Source: Prorocentrum cordatum (lineage: Eukaryota > Sar > Dinophyceae > Prorocentrales > Prorocentraceae). From it: a stretch of 64,000 nucleotides of DNA. The notes under the pieces are model-generated. The model worked only from the letters and a program-made list of their open reading frames with translations, ran no database searches and was not told where the DNA came from. The position numbers were made by a program, and so were the translations under genes. Shown piece by piece: positions 1-8,477 of this stretch. The stretch is from contig CAUYUJ010014361.1 of assembly GCA_963575745.1 (NCBI GenBank), forward strand, positions 138,896 to 202,895. The letters are read 5' to 3'. Positions within the stretch are counted from its first letter, which is position 1. Every line of letters starts with the position of its first letter.

Positions 1-44
1 GAGGCGCCATCCTGAGACGCGCTGAACAGGCCGAAGTATGACAT
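1..44 (-). CDS. Possible 5' end of a gene leaving the left edge
   Basis: On the minus strand an ATG at 44-42 opens 14 codons (MSYFGLFSASQDGA) that reach the window edge without a stop. It lies about 57 bases downstream of a motif resembling the dinoflagellate spliced leader at 117-101, the layout expected for a retrocopied mRNA. The same frame is also open upstream through the leader-like motif, with another ATG at about 128, so the start is not fixed by sequence alone. No family can be recognised from so few residues. The call rests on position and the leader-like motif only. Confidence 0.25.
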   Translation of the reverse strand, partial: MSYFGLFSASQDGA

Positions 45-100
45 CGCTGCCACAGCGTGACAACTAGCGGGACTGAGGGTCCGGAGAGATTCCGAAAGCG

Positions 101-117
101 CTGAGCCAAAAATGGCG
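101..117 (-). other. Possible relict spliced leader
   Basis: The minus strand reads CGCCATTTTTGGCTCAG. The dinoflagellate spliced leader ends in GCCATTTTGGCTCAAG. The two agree apart from one extra T in the T run and one missing A before the final G. Relict leaders of this kind are known in dinoflagellate genes that arose by reinsertion of processed mRNA. A chance match is possible. Confidence 0.35.
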
Positions 118-760
118 TTGAGCATCGCAGCCTCGCAGCGCTTCGCAGCCTCGATACATTGTATGCGGATATCGTGATTTGCTGATGAACTTGAAAGTTG
201 ATGTAATGGGTGGGGGAGTAAAAAATCAGAGTCATGGACCACTCCGAGGACCCCCTGGATTTCCCGAAAGCAAGTGTCATGGACCTCTTGGGAAGAATCA
301 CCCACCAGCACATGCGGAAAGGATTTTTCCTTGCCCACATACCCTGCCCTACGCATGCACTAACAAATTAAATGAAAACGGTGGTCCCACAACCCACAAC
401 CACCATTCTGTCCCTGTCGTAGTCCCACAACCCACAACCACCCTCCACGCCAATATGGCACACTATACCCACACTCATCATCATCGTCATCGCGTTCCAT
501 ATCCTCCCATACAACCTGGTCACCAAGCCAATCACTTGTATCACTGGTATCTCCTGGATCTCAATGGTTTGGAACACATAAACAATGAGGAGGGGGGATG
601 GGCTGACAGCCATGATTTATGGTTTGAAACAAATAAACTATGAGGTGTGTGGGGGGGGGGGGGGGGGGGGCGACAGCCATGATTCATGGTTTGGAACACA
701 TAAATTATGAGGTGGGGGGGATGGGCTGGCAGCCATGATTAATGGTTTGGAACACATAAT

Positions 761-880
761 GGACGGTACACAGGAAGATCATCCTGTACTGGACGGTACA
801 CAGGAAGATCATCCTATACTGGACGGTACACAGGAAGATCATCCTATACTGGACGGTGAACAGGATGATCATCCTCTACT
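761..880 (+). repeat. 30-bp minisatellite, four units
   Basis: Four head-to-tail units begin GGACGGTACACAGGAAGATC and end ATCCTGTACT or ATCCTATACT. The fourth carries GAACAGGATGATC instead. The second copy of the block is at 2081-2200 with the same four units. The unit is a multiple of three, so a frame stays open, but nothing else suggests coding. Confidence 0.9.
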
Positions 881-882
881 CC

Positions 883-1006
883 CGTCCACGTCCCCGTCCC
901 CGTCCATGTCCCTGTCCCCTTCCATGTCACTGTCCCCGTCCATGTCCCTGTCCCCGTCCCCGTCCAGGCCCACGTCCCCGTCCATGTCCCTGTCCCCGTC
1001 CACGAC
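883..1006 (+). repeat. GTCCCC / GTCCATGTCCCC hexamer tract
   Basis: Runs of GTCCCC and GTCCATGTCCCT make a 6- and 12-bp periodic tract. The copy in the second duplication is at 2203-2325 and differs in the order of variants. Confidence 0.85.
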
Positions 1007-1490
1007 AGGCCTGGTCGTGTGACGCTGCTATCTGAATGGAAGCGTTCCCCGGTGTGGACAGGCCTGGTCGTGTGACACTGCTATCAAACAGCAAACGTAA
1101 TCGATCCAGGATGATCTGGTTGTCATCCGTATCCTCATCCAAAAATAGCTGGTCTAATCCCCAGGATGGTCTGGGAATCGATACAGGATGGTCTGGCCAA
1201 CCGTGTCATCCGCATCCCCATGGGTGGGTAGGCGGGGGGGATCGATGCAGCATGGTTTGGTTGTCATGAGGTATGGTATGGAGGGATCGCCTGGATCACT
1301 GGATCACTGGATCGCCCGGATCACTGGATCACCTGTATCACCTGCATCACCTGTCATGGCGGTCCCACAACCCACAACCACAATTCAATATGCAAACAAC
1401 TCAAGACGCGTTACAAGTATCATTTTGTTTTGCTTTTGCTTTGCCTGCTAGCTTCGTGCTCGTGACACACTCAAAGGGCTTGACCACAAA

Positions 1491-2674
1491 TTGTATGCGG
1501 ATATCGTGATTTGCTAATGAACTTGAAAATTGATGTAATGGGTGGGGGAGTAAAAAAAATCAGAGTCATGGACCACTCCGAGGACCCCCTGGATTTCTCG
1601 GAAGCAAGTGTCATGGACCTCTTGGGAAGAATCACCCACCAGCACATGCGGAAAGGATTTGTTCCTTGCCCACATACCCTGTCCTACGCACGCACTAACC
1701 AATTAGATGAAAACGGTGGTCCCACAACCCACAACCACGATCCTGTCCCTGTCGTAGTCCCACAACCCACAACCACCCTCCACGCCAATATGGCACACTA
1801 TACCCACACTCATCATCATCGTCATCGCGTTCCATATCCTCCCATACAACCTGGTCACCAAGCCAATCACCTGTATCACTGGTATCTCCTGGATCTCAAT
1901 GGTTTGGAACACATAAGCAATGAGGAGGGGGGATGGGCTGACCGCCATGATTTATGGTTTGAAACACATAAACTATGAGGTGGGGGGGGGCTGACAGCCA
2001 CGATTCATGGTTTGGAACACATAAATTATGATGGGGGGGAATGGGCTGGCAGCCATGATTAATGGTTTGGAACACATAATGGACGGTACACAGGAAGATC
2101 ATCCTGTACTGGACGGTACACAGGAAGATCATCCTATACTGGACGGTACACAGGAAGATCATCCTGTACTGGACGGTGAACAGGATGATCATCCTCTACT
2201 CCCGTCCACGTCCCCGTCCCCGTCCATGTCCCTGTCCCCTTCCATGTCACTGTCCCCGTCCATGTCCCTGTCCCCGTCCCCGTCCATGTCCCCGTCCCCG
2301 TCCATGTCCCCGTCCCCGTCCATGACAGGCCTGGTCGTGCGACACTGCTATCTGAATGGAAGCGTTCCCCGGTATTGACAGGCCTGGTCGTGTGACACTG
2401 CTATCAAACAGCAAACGTAATCGATCCAGGATGGTCTGGTTGTCATCCGTATCCTCATCCAAAAATAGCTGGTCTAATCCCCAAGATGGTCTGGGAATCG
2501 ATCCAGGATGGTCTGGTCAACCGTGTCATCCGTATCCCCATGTGTGGGTAGGCGGGGGGAATCGATGCAGTATGGTCTGGTTGTCATGAGGTATGGTATG
2601 GAGGGATCGCCTGGATCACTGGATCACTGGATCGCCCGGATCACTGGATCACCTGTATCACCTGCATCACCTGT
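1491..2674. repeat. 1.2-kb direct duplication, copy 2
   Basis: Second copy of the segment at 159-1354, including the 30-bp minisatellite (2081-2200) and the GTCCCC tract (2203-2325). It diverges from copy 1 immediately after ATCACCTGCATCACCTGT, where copy 1 enters its spacer. Confidence 0.9.
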
Positions 2675-3159
2675 ATTCTTGTCTCACCTGTATCACTGGA
2701 ACACTGTATCAACTGTATCACTGGGTTTCTGGTTTCATGTTTCGTAGCCCATGAACTCATGACTTGGAACCCGTGGTCAACCGTCAACCGTATTGATCTC
2801 CGAACTACCATCCACGACACAATGGCCAGAATATGTCCAAATGATGCGCAAATGATGGCCAAATGATGTCAAAATGATGTCAGCATTGTGTCAAAAAGAT
2901 GAGCAATGATGCCCAAATGATGTCCAAAATTATGTCAAAATTTTGTCAGCATGATAAAAATGATGTCAACATGAACAATGGTTGATGGCATACAACCCAT
3001 GATTGATGGCTTACAACCCATGGTTCGTGGTTTGGAACATATAACACCCTGTTCCCCGAACAGGGACATGGGCAGGTGTTTTTTGGAGGTATGTGTTGGA
3101 AGTATGTTTGTTGGATGTTTTTTTTATGTTTTTCTGAATAACAGTGTGCGTCCTAGTGC
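2675..3159. other. No gene seen; degenerate ATGATG repeats
   Basis: About 2820-2990 consists of imperfect 11-13-bp repeats of the type CAAATGATGTC. At 2970-3045 two short repeats of the ATTGATGGCNTACAACCCATG type occur, related to the GATTCATGGTTTGGAACA motif of the upstream duplication. No credible ORF. Confidence 0.6.
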
Positions 3160-3221
3160 GTGCTCATGCTACAGGTGACTAAAAGGTCACAATGGCCATA
3201 CGTTGTCCATGATTTCGGCTC

Positions 3222-3554
3222 TTACTCACATCTCTGCCTCTTTCGAGGAATAACGGAAGTAGAATCACGTCGTGGTGCTGTGGGAGCGTTCCCTTCCCAG
3301 CGCACGCAAACAATCAACCTTTTAGTGATGCTCTCGACCCGACATTTGCACCAGCGGTCCTCATCCTCCCAGTACCCCCGAGCGCGTGCACCAACGGATA
3401 AACCGCGCAGAACAGCAAAAGTAGAGCGCGCGGGTGTGGCGTCATATAGCGATACTCGCTCATTGAAATTATTAGTGAAGTGGATGGCCCCAGGAAGCCG
3501 CATCGCGGATTTGAAAGCCTGCTCACCTGGTGCCCATTTCACGAAGCTTCTCAT
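3222..3554 (-). CDS. Small ORF with a Tudor/Agenet-like segment
   Basis: An ATG at 3554 opens 110 codons. The stretch at residues about 57-85 (GYWEDEDRWCKCRVES, then ITKRLIVCVRWEG) has the spacing of aromatic and acidic residues found in Tudor/Agenet/chromo-barrel modules that bind methylated peptides. This is a pattern judgement, not a database hit. The tail is basic (IPRKRQRC). The ORF starts 24 bases after the end of the RING-like ORF on the same strand, so the two may be one broken gene or two compact genes. A CCAG/GTGAGC sequence near codon 9 would make a good splice donor, so the N-terminal part may not be contiguous in mRNA. Function unknown. Confidence 0.4.
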   Translation of the reverse strand: MRSFVKWAPGEQAFKSAMRLPGAIHFTNNFNERVSLYDATPARSTFAVLRGLSVGARARGYWEDEDRWCKCRVESITKRLIVCVRWEGNAPTAPRRDSTSVIPRKRQRCE

Positions 3555-3577
3555 GATGAGATTGTTGCACTATTTTG

Positions 3578-4216
3578 CTACACTGCTGTCGTCGTCGTGC
3601 TCTCCGAGGCGCTGCTCCCTGGCTCGCTGCTGTCGTCGTCGTCAAGGAGCTCTACATCGAGGCGGCTCTCCTCACCGTCGTAGAAGCCTCTGCTGCACTT
3701 GGATTGCTTGACCGCATACACTTTGCAGCAGTCGGCACAACGACAGCATGGGATCTCCTTGACGTGCCCAGTGGCAAAGGTGGCCATCTGGTGCTTCGCG
3801 GACGCGCTTTCGGTGGCGTATCTTTTTCAACAAATGGGGCACTTGAAAGCGAAGATGGGCCCGCCATCCCCGGGCCGCACGCCCGGCATGTTGAAAACGC
3901 AGCGCGTGCAAACCACGTGCTGACAGTCGGGCAGCGCCCGCCTGCACGTGTTGCTGCAGTGCGGCACGTCGCAGGGCCAGTCGCCACGACGCGCGGCCTG
4001 GGCGGCGCTCCTGCGGGCGCGGCAGCTCGGCATGGCTATGTTCGGGATGCTGACTTGAGCCCTGGGTGGCTGCAAAGGCGGGCGGCTGGGTTGCTTTGCT
4101 ATGCGCGCTGTAGGGCGGCTAGATTTCGGTCTGTCATACTGTGCGGTGTGCGCGGCCTTGGCCTGGCCTTTGAGTGCGTGCGTTGCCCTTGCTCTGTCGT
4201 CGCCATAAAAGCGCAA
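3578..4216 (-). pseudogene. RING-type zinc-finger ORF with in-frame TGA
   Basis: The frame opens at ATG 4216. After a basic region it shows a RING-like ladder: C-x4-C-x3-C, then CQH, CTRC about 8 residues later, and finally KCPIC. RING domains bind two zinc ions and usually act as ubiquitin ligases. Directly after KCPIC comes TGA (3829-3827), and the same frame then continues KRYATESASAKHQ and into a Cys-rich segment (HVKEIPCCRCADCCKVYAVK), an acidic run LLDDDD and a stop at 3578. In RING proteins CPIC is normally followed by a basic residue, so the TGA probably replaces an Arg or Lys codon. It may be a disabling mutation, a sequencing error or a read-through site. Only one lesion is visible and coding character is kept on both sides of it. 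Confidence 0.5.
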
Positions 4217-4268
4217 TCAAAAGCTGCACAACTCTTCTACTACTGCCCGCCTTCTCGCGAGTCTGCAC
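4217..4268. promoter_or_regulatory. 52-bp spacer between divergent ORFs
   Basis: The RING-like ORF (minus) and the 203-codon ORF (plus) start only 52 bases apart, so any promoter must be shared or overlap their 5' ends. On the plus strand CATAAAAGCG lies at 4205-4214, about 55 bases before the plus-strand ATG. It is a weak TATA-like match and nothing more can be claimed. Confidence 0.25.
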
Positions 4269-4880
4269 ATGGCGCAGCCCCGCGAGCGGCGGTCGGAGGC
4301 GCACTTCCAGCCCCCACGCGACACGCCCGCTACTTTGAACGCCCGTGCCAGTCGTTCTCAAGCAAACAATTACGTTGCGACTCCATTTCAAAACAATCCC
4401 CCCTCTCGCGGGGGCGTAGCTCGGAGCATGGCATGTGTTGCGGGCTGGGCGCTGGAGGTGGCACGCTTCACGACGACTGGCAGCTGTAAGCTAGAGCACG
4501 TTGGATACACGCAGAAGGTGTTCCGCACGAAAGGCGAAGCAACGGCCCACTACGATCGACTCAACCCTCACATGCGCCGCCTGAATGCGCACAACACGTG
4601 GGCTAGCCACTGGGATCCGGTAACGCACTTGATGTATATTGTGCGCAGAGATTGCGGGATACACCAGACCGTTCCACCCTTTGAATCGATTGGCAACCCA
4701 AACGTTGAACGTCAGCGCGGCCAGGGTAGCTCATTCCTGGGTAGCCAGGGTATGGGGAGGAAGCTAGCGCTACTTGTTAGCAAGACTGTCCGGGCAAAGC
4801 CTACCCTGCGCGATCCACGTCGCCGCTCTCCTCACTGGGATTGCACACGAAATGCGGCTCTGGGAATAGTTGAGCATTGA
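4269..4880 (+). CDS. Unrecognised 203-residue protein
   Basis: ATG at 4269 opens 203 codons to TGA at 4878-4880. The first 50 residues are polar and low in complexity. Residues about 55-140 look like a folded domain: a strand-like start (GWALEVARF), a TKGEATAHYDRLNPH stretch, then NAHNTWASHWDP, HLMYIVRRD and TVPPFESIG. The W-x4-W-D-P and Y-I-V-R motifs and even hydrophobic spacing suggest a genuine small domain. I cannot name the family. The C-terminal 50 residues are Arg/Ser rich and may be spurious. The start is chosen because it is the first ATG of the frame and lies opposite the RING-like gene. No intron is needed. Confidence 0.45.
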   Translation: MAQPRERRSEAHFQPPRDTPATLNARASRSQANNYVATPFQNNPPSRGGVARSMACVAGWALEVARFTTTGSCKLEHVGYTQKVFRTKGEATAHYDRLNPHMRRLNAHNTWASHWDPVTHLMYIVRRDCGIHQTVPPFESIGNPNVERQRGQGSSFLGSQGMGRKLALLVSKTVRAKPTLRDPRRRSPHWDCTRNAALGIVEH

Positions 4881-5220
4881 TGCTTTGTGGTCGCGTCGCC
4901 CCCGAGTCGCGCCTCCTCGCGCCGGTCGCGCGCGCGCTCTCGGCGCGAGATTCGATCGAGCGACCGTCACCTGTAAAACAGTTTTGCTTTGAGGGCTCGG
5001 TTATGTGAAGTCCACGTGTTCGTGTTGGGTTGTGAGCGCGGTTAAAAGCTTGTTTTCTTTTGTCAATCGCTGGCTCTCTGTTATGAGGGCGCTTAGCTCG
5101 CACGACAGCGTGCCGCATCTGGCGCATGTCTCCGCCTCGGCGCTGGATTGCAGTGAAGCCTCCAGTTGCGCTTCCTCCGCGGCTGGACGCTGCGCTCGCT
5201 TGTCCGCGGGGCTGTGGCAT
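4801..5220 (-). CDS. Weak ORF, Arg/Ser-rich
   Basis: 139 codons from ATG 5220, rich in Arg, Ser, Gln and Ala, without a recognisable domain. It overlaps the 3' end of the plus-strand ORF ending at 4880, so both are unlikely to be fully real. A readable segment, AKRPHNREPAIDKRKQ, is the only part that looks protein-like. It may be the continuation, after a frameshift, of the ORF at 5226-5483. Composition is the only support. Confidence 0.2.
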   Translation of the reverse strand: MPQPRGQASAASSRGGSATGGFTAIQRRGGDMRQMRHAVVRAKRPHNREPAIDKRKQAFNRAHNPTRTRGLHITEPSKQNCFTGDGRSIESRAESARATGARRRDSGATRPQSINAQLFPEPHFVCNPSEESGDVDRAG

Positions 5221-5225
5221 TTGCG

Positions 5226-5483
5226 CTAACTTGCGCTTGGCTTGATTGCGTCTGGCGTGTTCACTCCTGCTGGTCCACGGTTAGGGAGGTGTTTCTTTGA
5301 GGCGAGCAGAGTCACAGAGCGGCTACGCAGGCTTTCCTTCTTGAGCAGAAAGTCTGCAGCAATCGATTGCCGAGGGGCAATTCGCCTTGCGCGTTTTCTG
5401 GGCCAGGCCAAGGGCAGGCCAAGCGGATCCTCACTAAAGACTATTTCTTCACTTGATGATGATGTGGATGTTAGTAAGGCCAC
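5226..5483 (-). CDS. Weak ORF, 85 residues, acidic then basic
   Basis: ATG at 5483 opens 85 codons: a Ser/Glu-rich start (LTSTSSSSEEIVFSEDP), a Pro/Arg segment PLAWPRKRARR that resembles a nuclear-localisation signal, then ADFLLKKESLRSRS. The amino-acid order looks less random than in neighbouring frames, but no family is recognised. It could be one exon of a larger gene on the minus strand. Nothing else is seen in 5484-5696. Confidence 0.3.
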   Translation of the reverse strand: MALLTSTSSSSEEIVFSEDPLGLPLAWPRKRARRIAPRQSIAADFLLKKESLRSRSVTLLASKKHLPNRGPAGVNTPDAIKPSAS

Positions 5484-5696
5484 GTTGCAAGGGAGCCCAG
5501 CCCCAAGCGCTTCTCGACCGATTTTCCTGACCAGTCAATTCAAGTGTTTCCAGACAGATTGCTGGCGCGCTCCGCCTTCGTACGCATAGATGCTTATGGC
5601 GTGGACTGTGCAGATGCGCACGCAGGATGAAGTTTCTGCAGGTCACGCGTGACCTTATTGGTAGACACGCATTCAGGGCTACGCGCGCGACCACGT

Positions 5697-7330
5697 TCAA
5701 CCACAGGACCATTGCGCCAGCGCGGCGGCGCGGAGGACGGCCTTGCGTCTGGCGCGCGCCAGGCGTGGCTCGCCCCAGCTGTGTGCGGCGAAGGCATCTG
5801 CGAACTCACCAGGCTCGGTGGCCGCGCGGGCATCGTGTGACCCCCAAGCCTCGCCGACGAGCAGCGCCTCGACCAAGCGTTCAGCGCAGGCTTCCACGTC
5901 AGGTGCGATGGTGGGAAATCCCTTGACGAAGGCCTCCAGCTCCCGGCGCATCCTGCCGCGCAACTGCCCCGCCCCGAGCAAGGCGTGCGCCAGCTCTGCC
6001 TCTGCCTGCGTGGGTACTCGACGTGGCTTAGCTCTGGCCTGCTTTTCCTCCTTCTGCAGCAGGGCGTCCAGCGCCTTCAAACTCTCCAGACTCTCCAAGT
6101 CCTCGCGCACTGCGGTGCCGCTCTCGTGCCGCAGCGGCTCCACCGCCTTCAGGACCTTGCGGAATTCTTCGTCGGCGCGGTGCTGCTTCTCCTCGGTGCG
6201 GCGCTGCTCCGCGCGCTGCTGCTTGGCCCTCTTCTCTCGACGTCGGCGCGCGTTCTTGCTGATGGTCTCTGCTGGCGCGCCAGGTCCAGCGGCCTCGTCG
6301 GCTACCGCTGTTGGGCTGTGAAGGGACGCTTGGACTGCCGCCTTCTTCATGACGAGTTTGCGTTCCCGCGCCTCCTCGTTGGCGCGCTGGACCTCCTTGT
6401 CTGCGACGGTCTGCATCTCCGGCTGCGGCGTGGCGGGCTGTTGCACAGTGGGTCGCTACGTGGCGACCGTGGCCGGCGCGCTGGGCGCCGTGCTGCTGGC
6501 TGCAGCCTCGCTGGCTGCGCGGGCGCGGCAGTTCTCGTCCTTTGCGGCCCGCCGCGTCTCACGCCGCCGCGCTGCTTCTTCGAGGACCTCCTCTTCCAGG
6601 AAATCGGTCAGGCTCTGGAGCTGTGGAGGCAAACCACCGACGGCCTCGGACAGGGAACGCAATCGTCGTGGATGCCAGCGCCTGCTTCGCCGCACGAGAC
6701 TCAGACGCACCCTCGCACATAAGGTCCTCGAAAGTGGCCTCGAGGTGCTCGGGTGGTTTCCTGGGCAGCGCGTTCACGGTCGCTTCCAGCGCGCGCATCG
6801 CGGTCACACTGGGGTCCTCTGGTACCGGCGCCTTCGGTTCGGCCTGGATTTCGTGGAAGGTGGCCCATGGGTCGGCGCTCTCCGCCATCCTCTGGGCGAA
6901 GCTGGAGAGTGTCTTGCTGAGCTGCTTGGCGTTGAGCGTTGTTAGCTGCATGTAATCGACGACGGGCCACCCCCCCCCCTCCCCCGCCGGCGCGATCGGG
7001 CTGCTTGTAAACTTCGAATTCGTATGGTAACTGGTCATCGCCGCAGCCCATGTAACGCACCTCGCCTACGTAGCGGACTCTCTGGGCGACTCTCCACTTG
7101 TCCCAGAGCTTCGAGTGCCAGCGCGCGCTTGTTCGGCTTCAGCGCTCGCAGTTCCTCGTGCCACTTGGCGAGCATGGCGGCGCTCGTCCCTGAGCAGGCG
7201 ATGACCATACCATTGTGCTCAGGTACCATTGAGTGCATCGCCACTGTGGCGTCGGCCATCGCTGACGGGAGGCTCAGCGCAGGCTCGAACCACGGCAAAT
7301 GTCTGCGGGCGGATGAACTGATGCGGGGCA
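5697..7330 (-). pseudogene. Broken coiled-coil protein gene
   Basis: Four consecutive minus-strand frames read as one protein once lesions are allowed. From the 5' end: about 7260-7110 (MLAKWHEELRALKPNKRAL); after a frame change near 7105, WRVAQRVRYVGEVRYMGCG and YEFEVYKQPDR; after a frame change at the C run 6970-6985, MQLTTLNAKQLSKTLSSFA and WATFHEIQAEPKAPVP; after a frame change near 6655, LQSLTDFLEEEVLEEAARR; then an in-frame TAG at 6458-6456; then 250 codons to 5697 rich in heptad-like Glu/Arg/Lys (residues about 60-160), with a folded-looking end (LEAFVKGFPTIAPDVEACAERLVEAL). The protein would be mostly helical and coiled coil, of unknown function. The change at the homopolymer could be a sequencing error; the others suggest decay, or introns I cannot place. 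Confidence 0.45.
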
Positions 7331-7517
7331 CGTGTCGAAGGGGTTGGCGAGGGGATTGCAGTCGCATAGCACCAGTGTACAACCAGGGGATTCCTACAGA
7401 CATCACAAGGAATACACCAGGAAGGACTGGCACAGACACACAGACACACAGACATTTACTGTATACAGCGTATCATGCAGCGGCCTACTGTCACGCGCGC
7501 GGGCTGTGCGAGGCTGC

Positions 7518-8477
7518 TCAGTGCGCGAGTTCAATCGCCACGGTTTCCGGCGCGGCCTGAATGGCCTCCACTTCGTCGTCCCCCAGGTGCTCCGTGCGCT
7601 GCTCTTCACTACCTCCGACGCGGCGCGTGACAATGAAGAGGGACTCCACAGGCTCCACCGACACGACTCCCTCCTCCGAACGCTTGACCTCCGCCTCTTC
7701 TGGGGTGCGCCACTGGGGTAGCGACGCCGGTCGGGTAACCGCGCGGTAGCGCCGCTTGCCCGCCGCGCGGTTATCGAAGTACTCCTTGGTGCTCGCTGCG
7801 CGCCGCGCCTTGGCTTCCTCCTGGCGTCGCGCGAGCTCGGCCTTCTTCTCGGTGGAGTACGCCTCGGCCTCAGCACGGTCAGCGAAGCGCTTGTCGCCAA
7901 TGACAAATCCAACTTCGGCCGTCTTGAAAACGAACCCGCCAGCGGCAGCGGCCTCGGCTTCGCTCATCTCCCCCGCCTGGACGAGGCTCCGCGGGTGGTG
8001 CTGTGTCACCATGAGCGCGGGGCGCACGTCGTAGTCCGAGTCGACGAGCCGATCGCCGTTGCCTTCGATGCGCGCCTCCGGGATAGCGACCTTGTTGTGG
8101 AGGCGCTTCTCCATGTCGTCGAACCCGTAGGCGTCGATGCGCATGCCGCCGTTCGTGGCGTCCCACATCTGCGGGAAGAGACGGCGCAAGTGATAGGTGA
8201 AGAAACGGAAGGTACAGCCGCGACCACCGCCGCTCCCCAGGAGGAGCACCATTTCGAAGACTGGTCCGTTGCGGGGGCGCTCGCACGGCTTTTTCAGGGC
8301 CGCCGTGCAGGGCTGCGCGAGTTCATCGCCGGTGCTGATTTGCTGGAACTCGCCGCCCTCGTGGCATCGCGCGAAGACGTAGGTTTCTGGCGGGGGCGTG
8401 TTCTGGAGCCTGCACAGGTCCAGCAACATCTCCAGCTGCTCTGGAGTTTCATACGGGGTGACGTAGCTCTGCCAGCT
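7518..8477 (-). CDS. Unrecognised ORF fused in frame to the decamer array
   Basis: The unique part is about 319 codons, ending at TGA 7518-7520. The open frame continues upstream to 8720 into the decamer array, whose minus strand reads K-P-S-K-A-Q-Q-S-P-A. The unique part starts with YVTPYETPEQLEMLLDLCRL and then has TYVFARCHEGGEF, a strand-rich segment (GPVFEMVLLLGSGGGRGCTF, then RFFTYHLRRLFPQMWD), AYGFDDMEKRLHNKVAIP, a Glu/Ala/Arg helix (KKAELARRQEEAKARRAAS) and an acidic tail. The composition is convincingly protein-like with no internal stop, but I do not recognise the family. The true N-terminus cannot be placed because the decamer has no stop codon in any frame; the array may have replaced the original 5' end. 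7331-7517 holds no clear coding sequence. Confidence 0.5.
   Translation of the reverse strand, partial: SWQSYVTPYETPEQLEMLLDLCRLQNTPPPETYVFARCHEGGEFQQISTGDELAQPCTAALKKPCERPRNGPVFEMVLLLGSGGGRGCTFRFFTYHLRRLFPQMWDATNGGMRIDAYGFDDMEKRLHNKVAIPEARIEGNGDRLVDSDYDVRPALMVTQHHPRSLVQAGEMSEAEAAAAGGFVFKTAEVGFVIGDKRFADRAEAEAYSTEKKAELARRQEEAKARRAASTKEYFDNRAAGKRRYRAVTRPASLPQWRTPEEAEVKRSEEGVVSVEPVESLFIVTRRVGGSEEQRTEHLGDDEVEAIQAAPETVAIELAH

Larger units (their letters stand above)
159..1354. repeat. 1.2-kb direct duplication, copy 1
   Basis: The 1196 bases match 1491-2674 nearly throughout, in the same order and orientation. Both copies start at TTGTATGCGGATATCG and end at ATCACCTGCATCACCTGT. Differences are scattered substitutions and changes in G-run length (641-670 here). 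The unit contains ACAACCCACAACCACC repeats, a 30-bp minisatellite, a GTCCCC tract and a GGATCACTG tract. Open frames inside it follow the repeats and do not look like genes. Between the copies, 1355-1490 is a unique spacer that restarts with the CCCACAACCCACAACCAC motif. Confidence 0.9.

Noticed and set aside
179-2378. ORFs of 70-155 codons inside the 1.2-kb duplicates
   Set aside because: They start at non-ATG codons or lie in repeats, and the two copies differ by frame-changing G-run lengths. No protein-like order is seen.
3222-4880. Endogenous giant-virus insertion
   Set aside because: Gene density and a RING-like protein are suggestive, but no viral hallmark gene (capsid, polymerase, packaging ATPase) is present, so it is kept only as a possibility in the findings.
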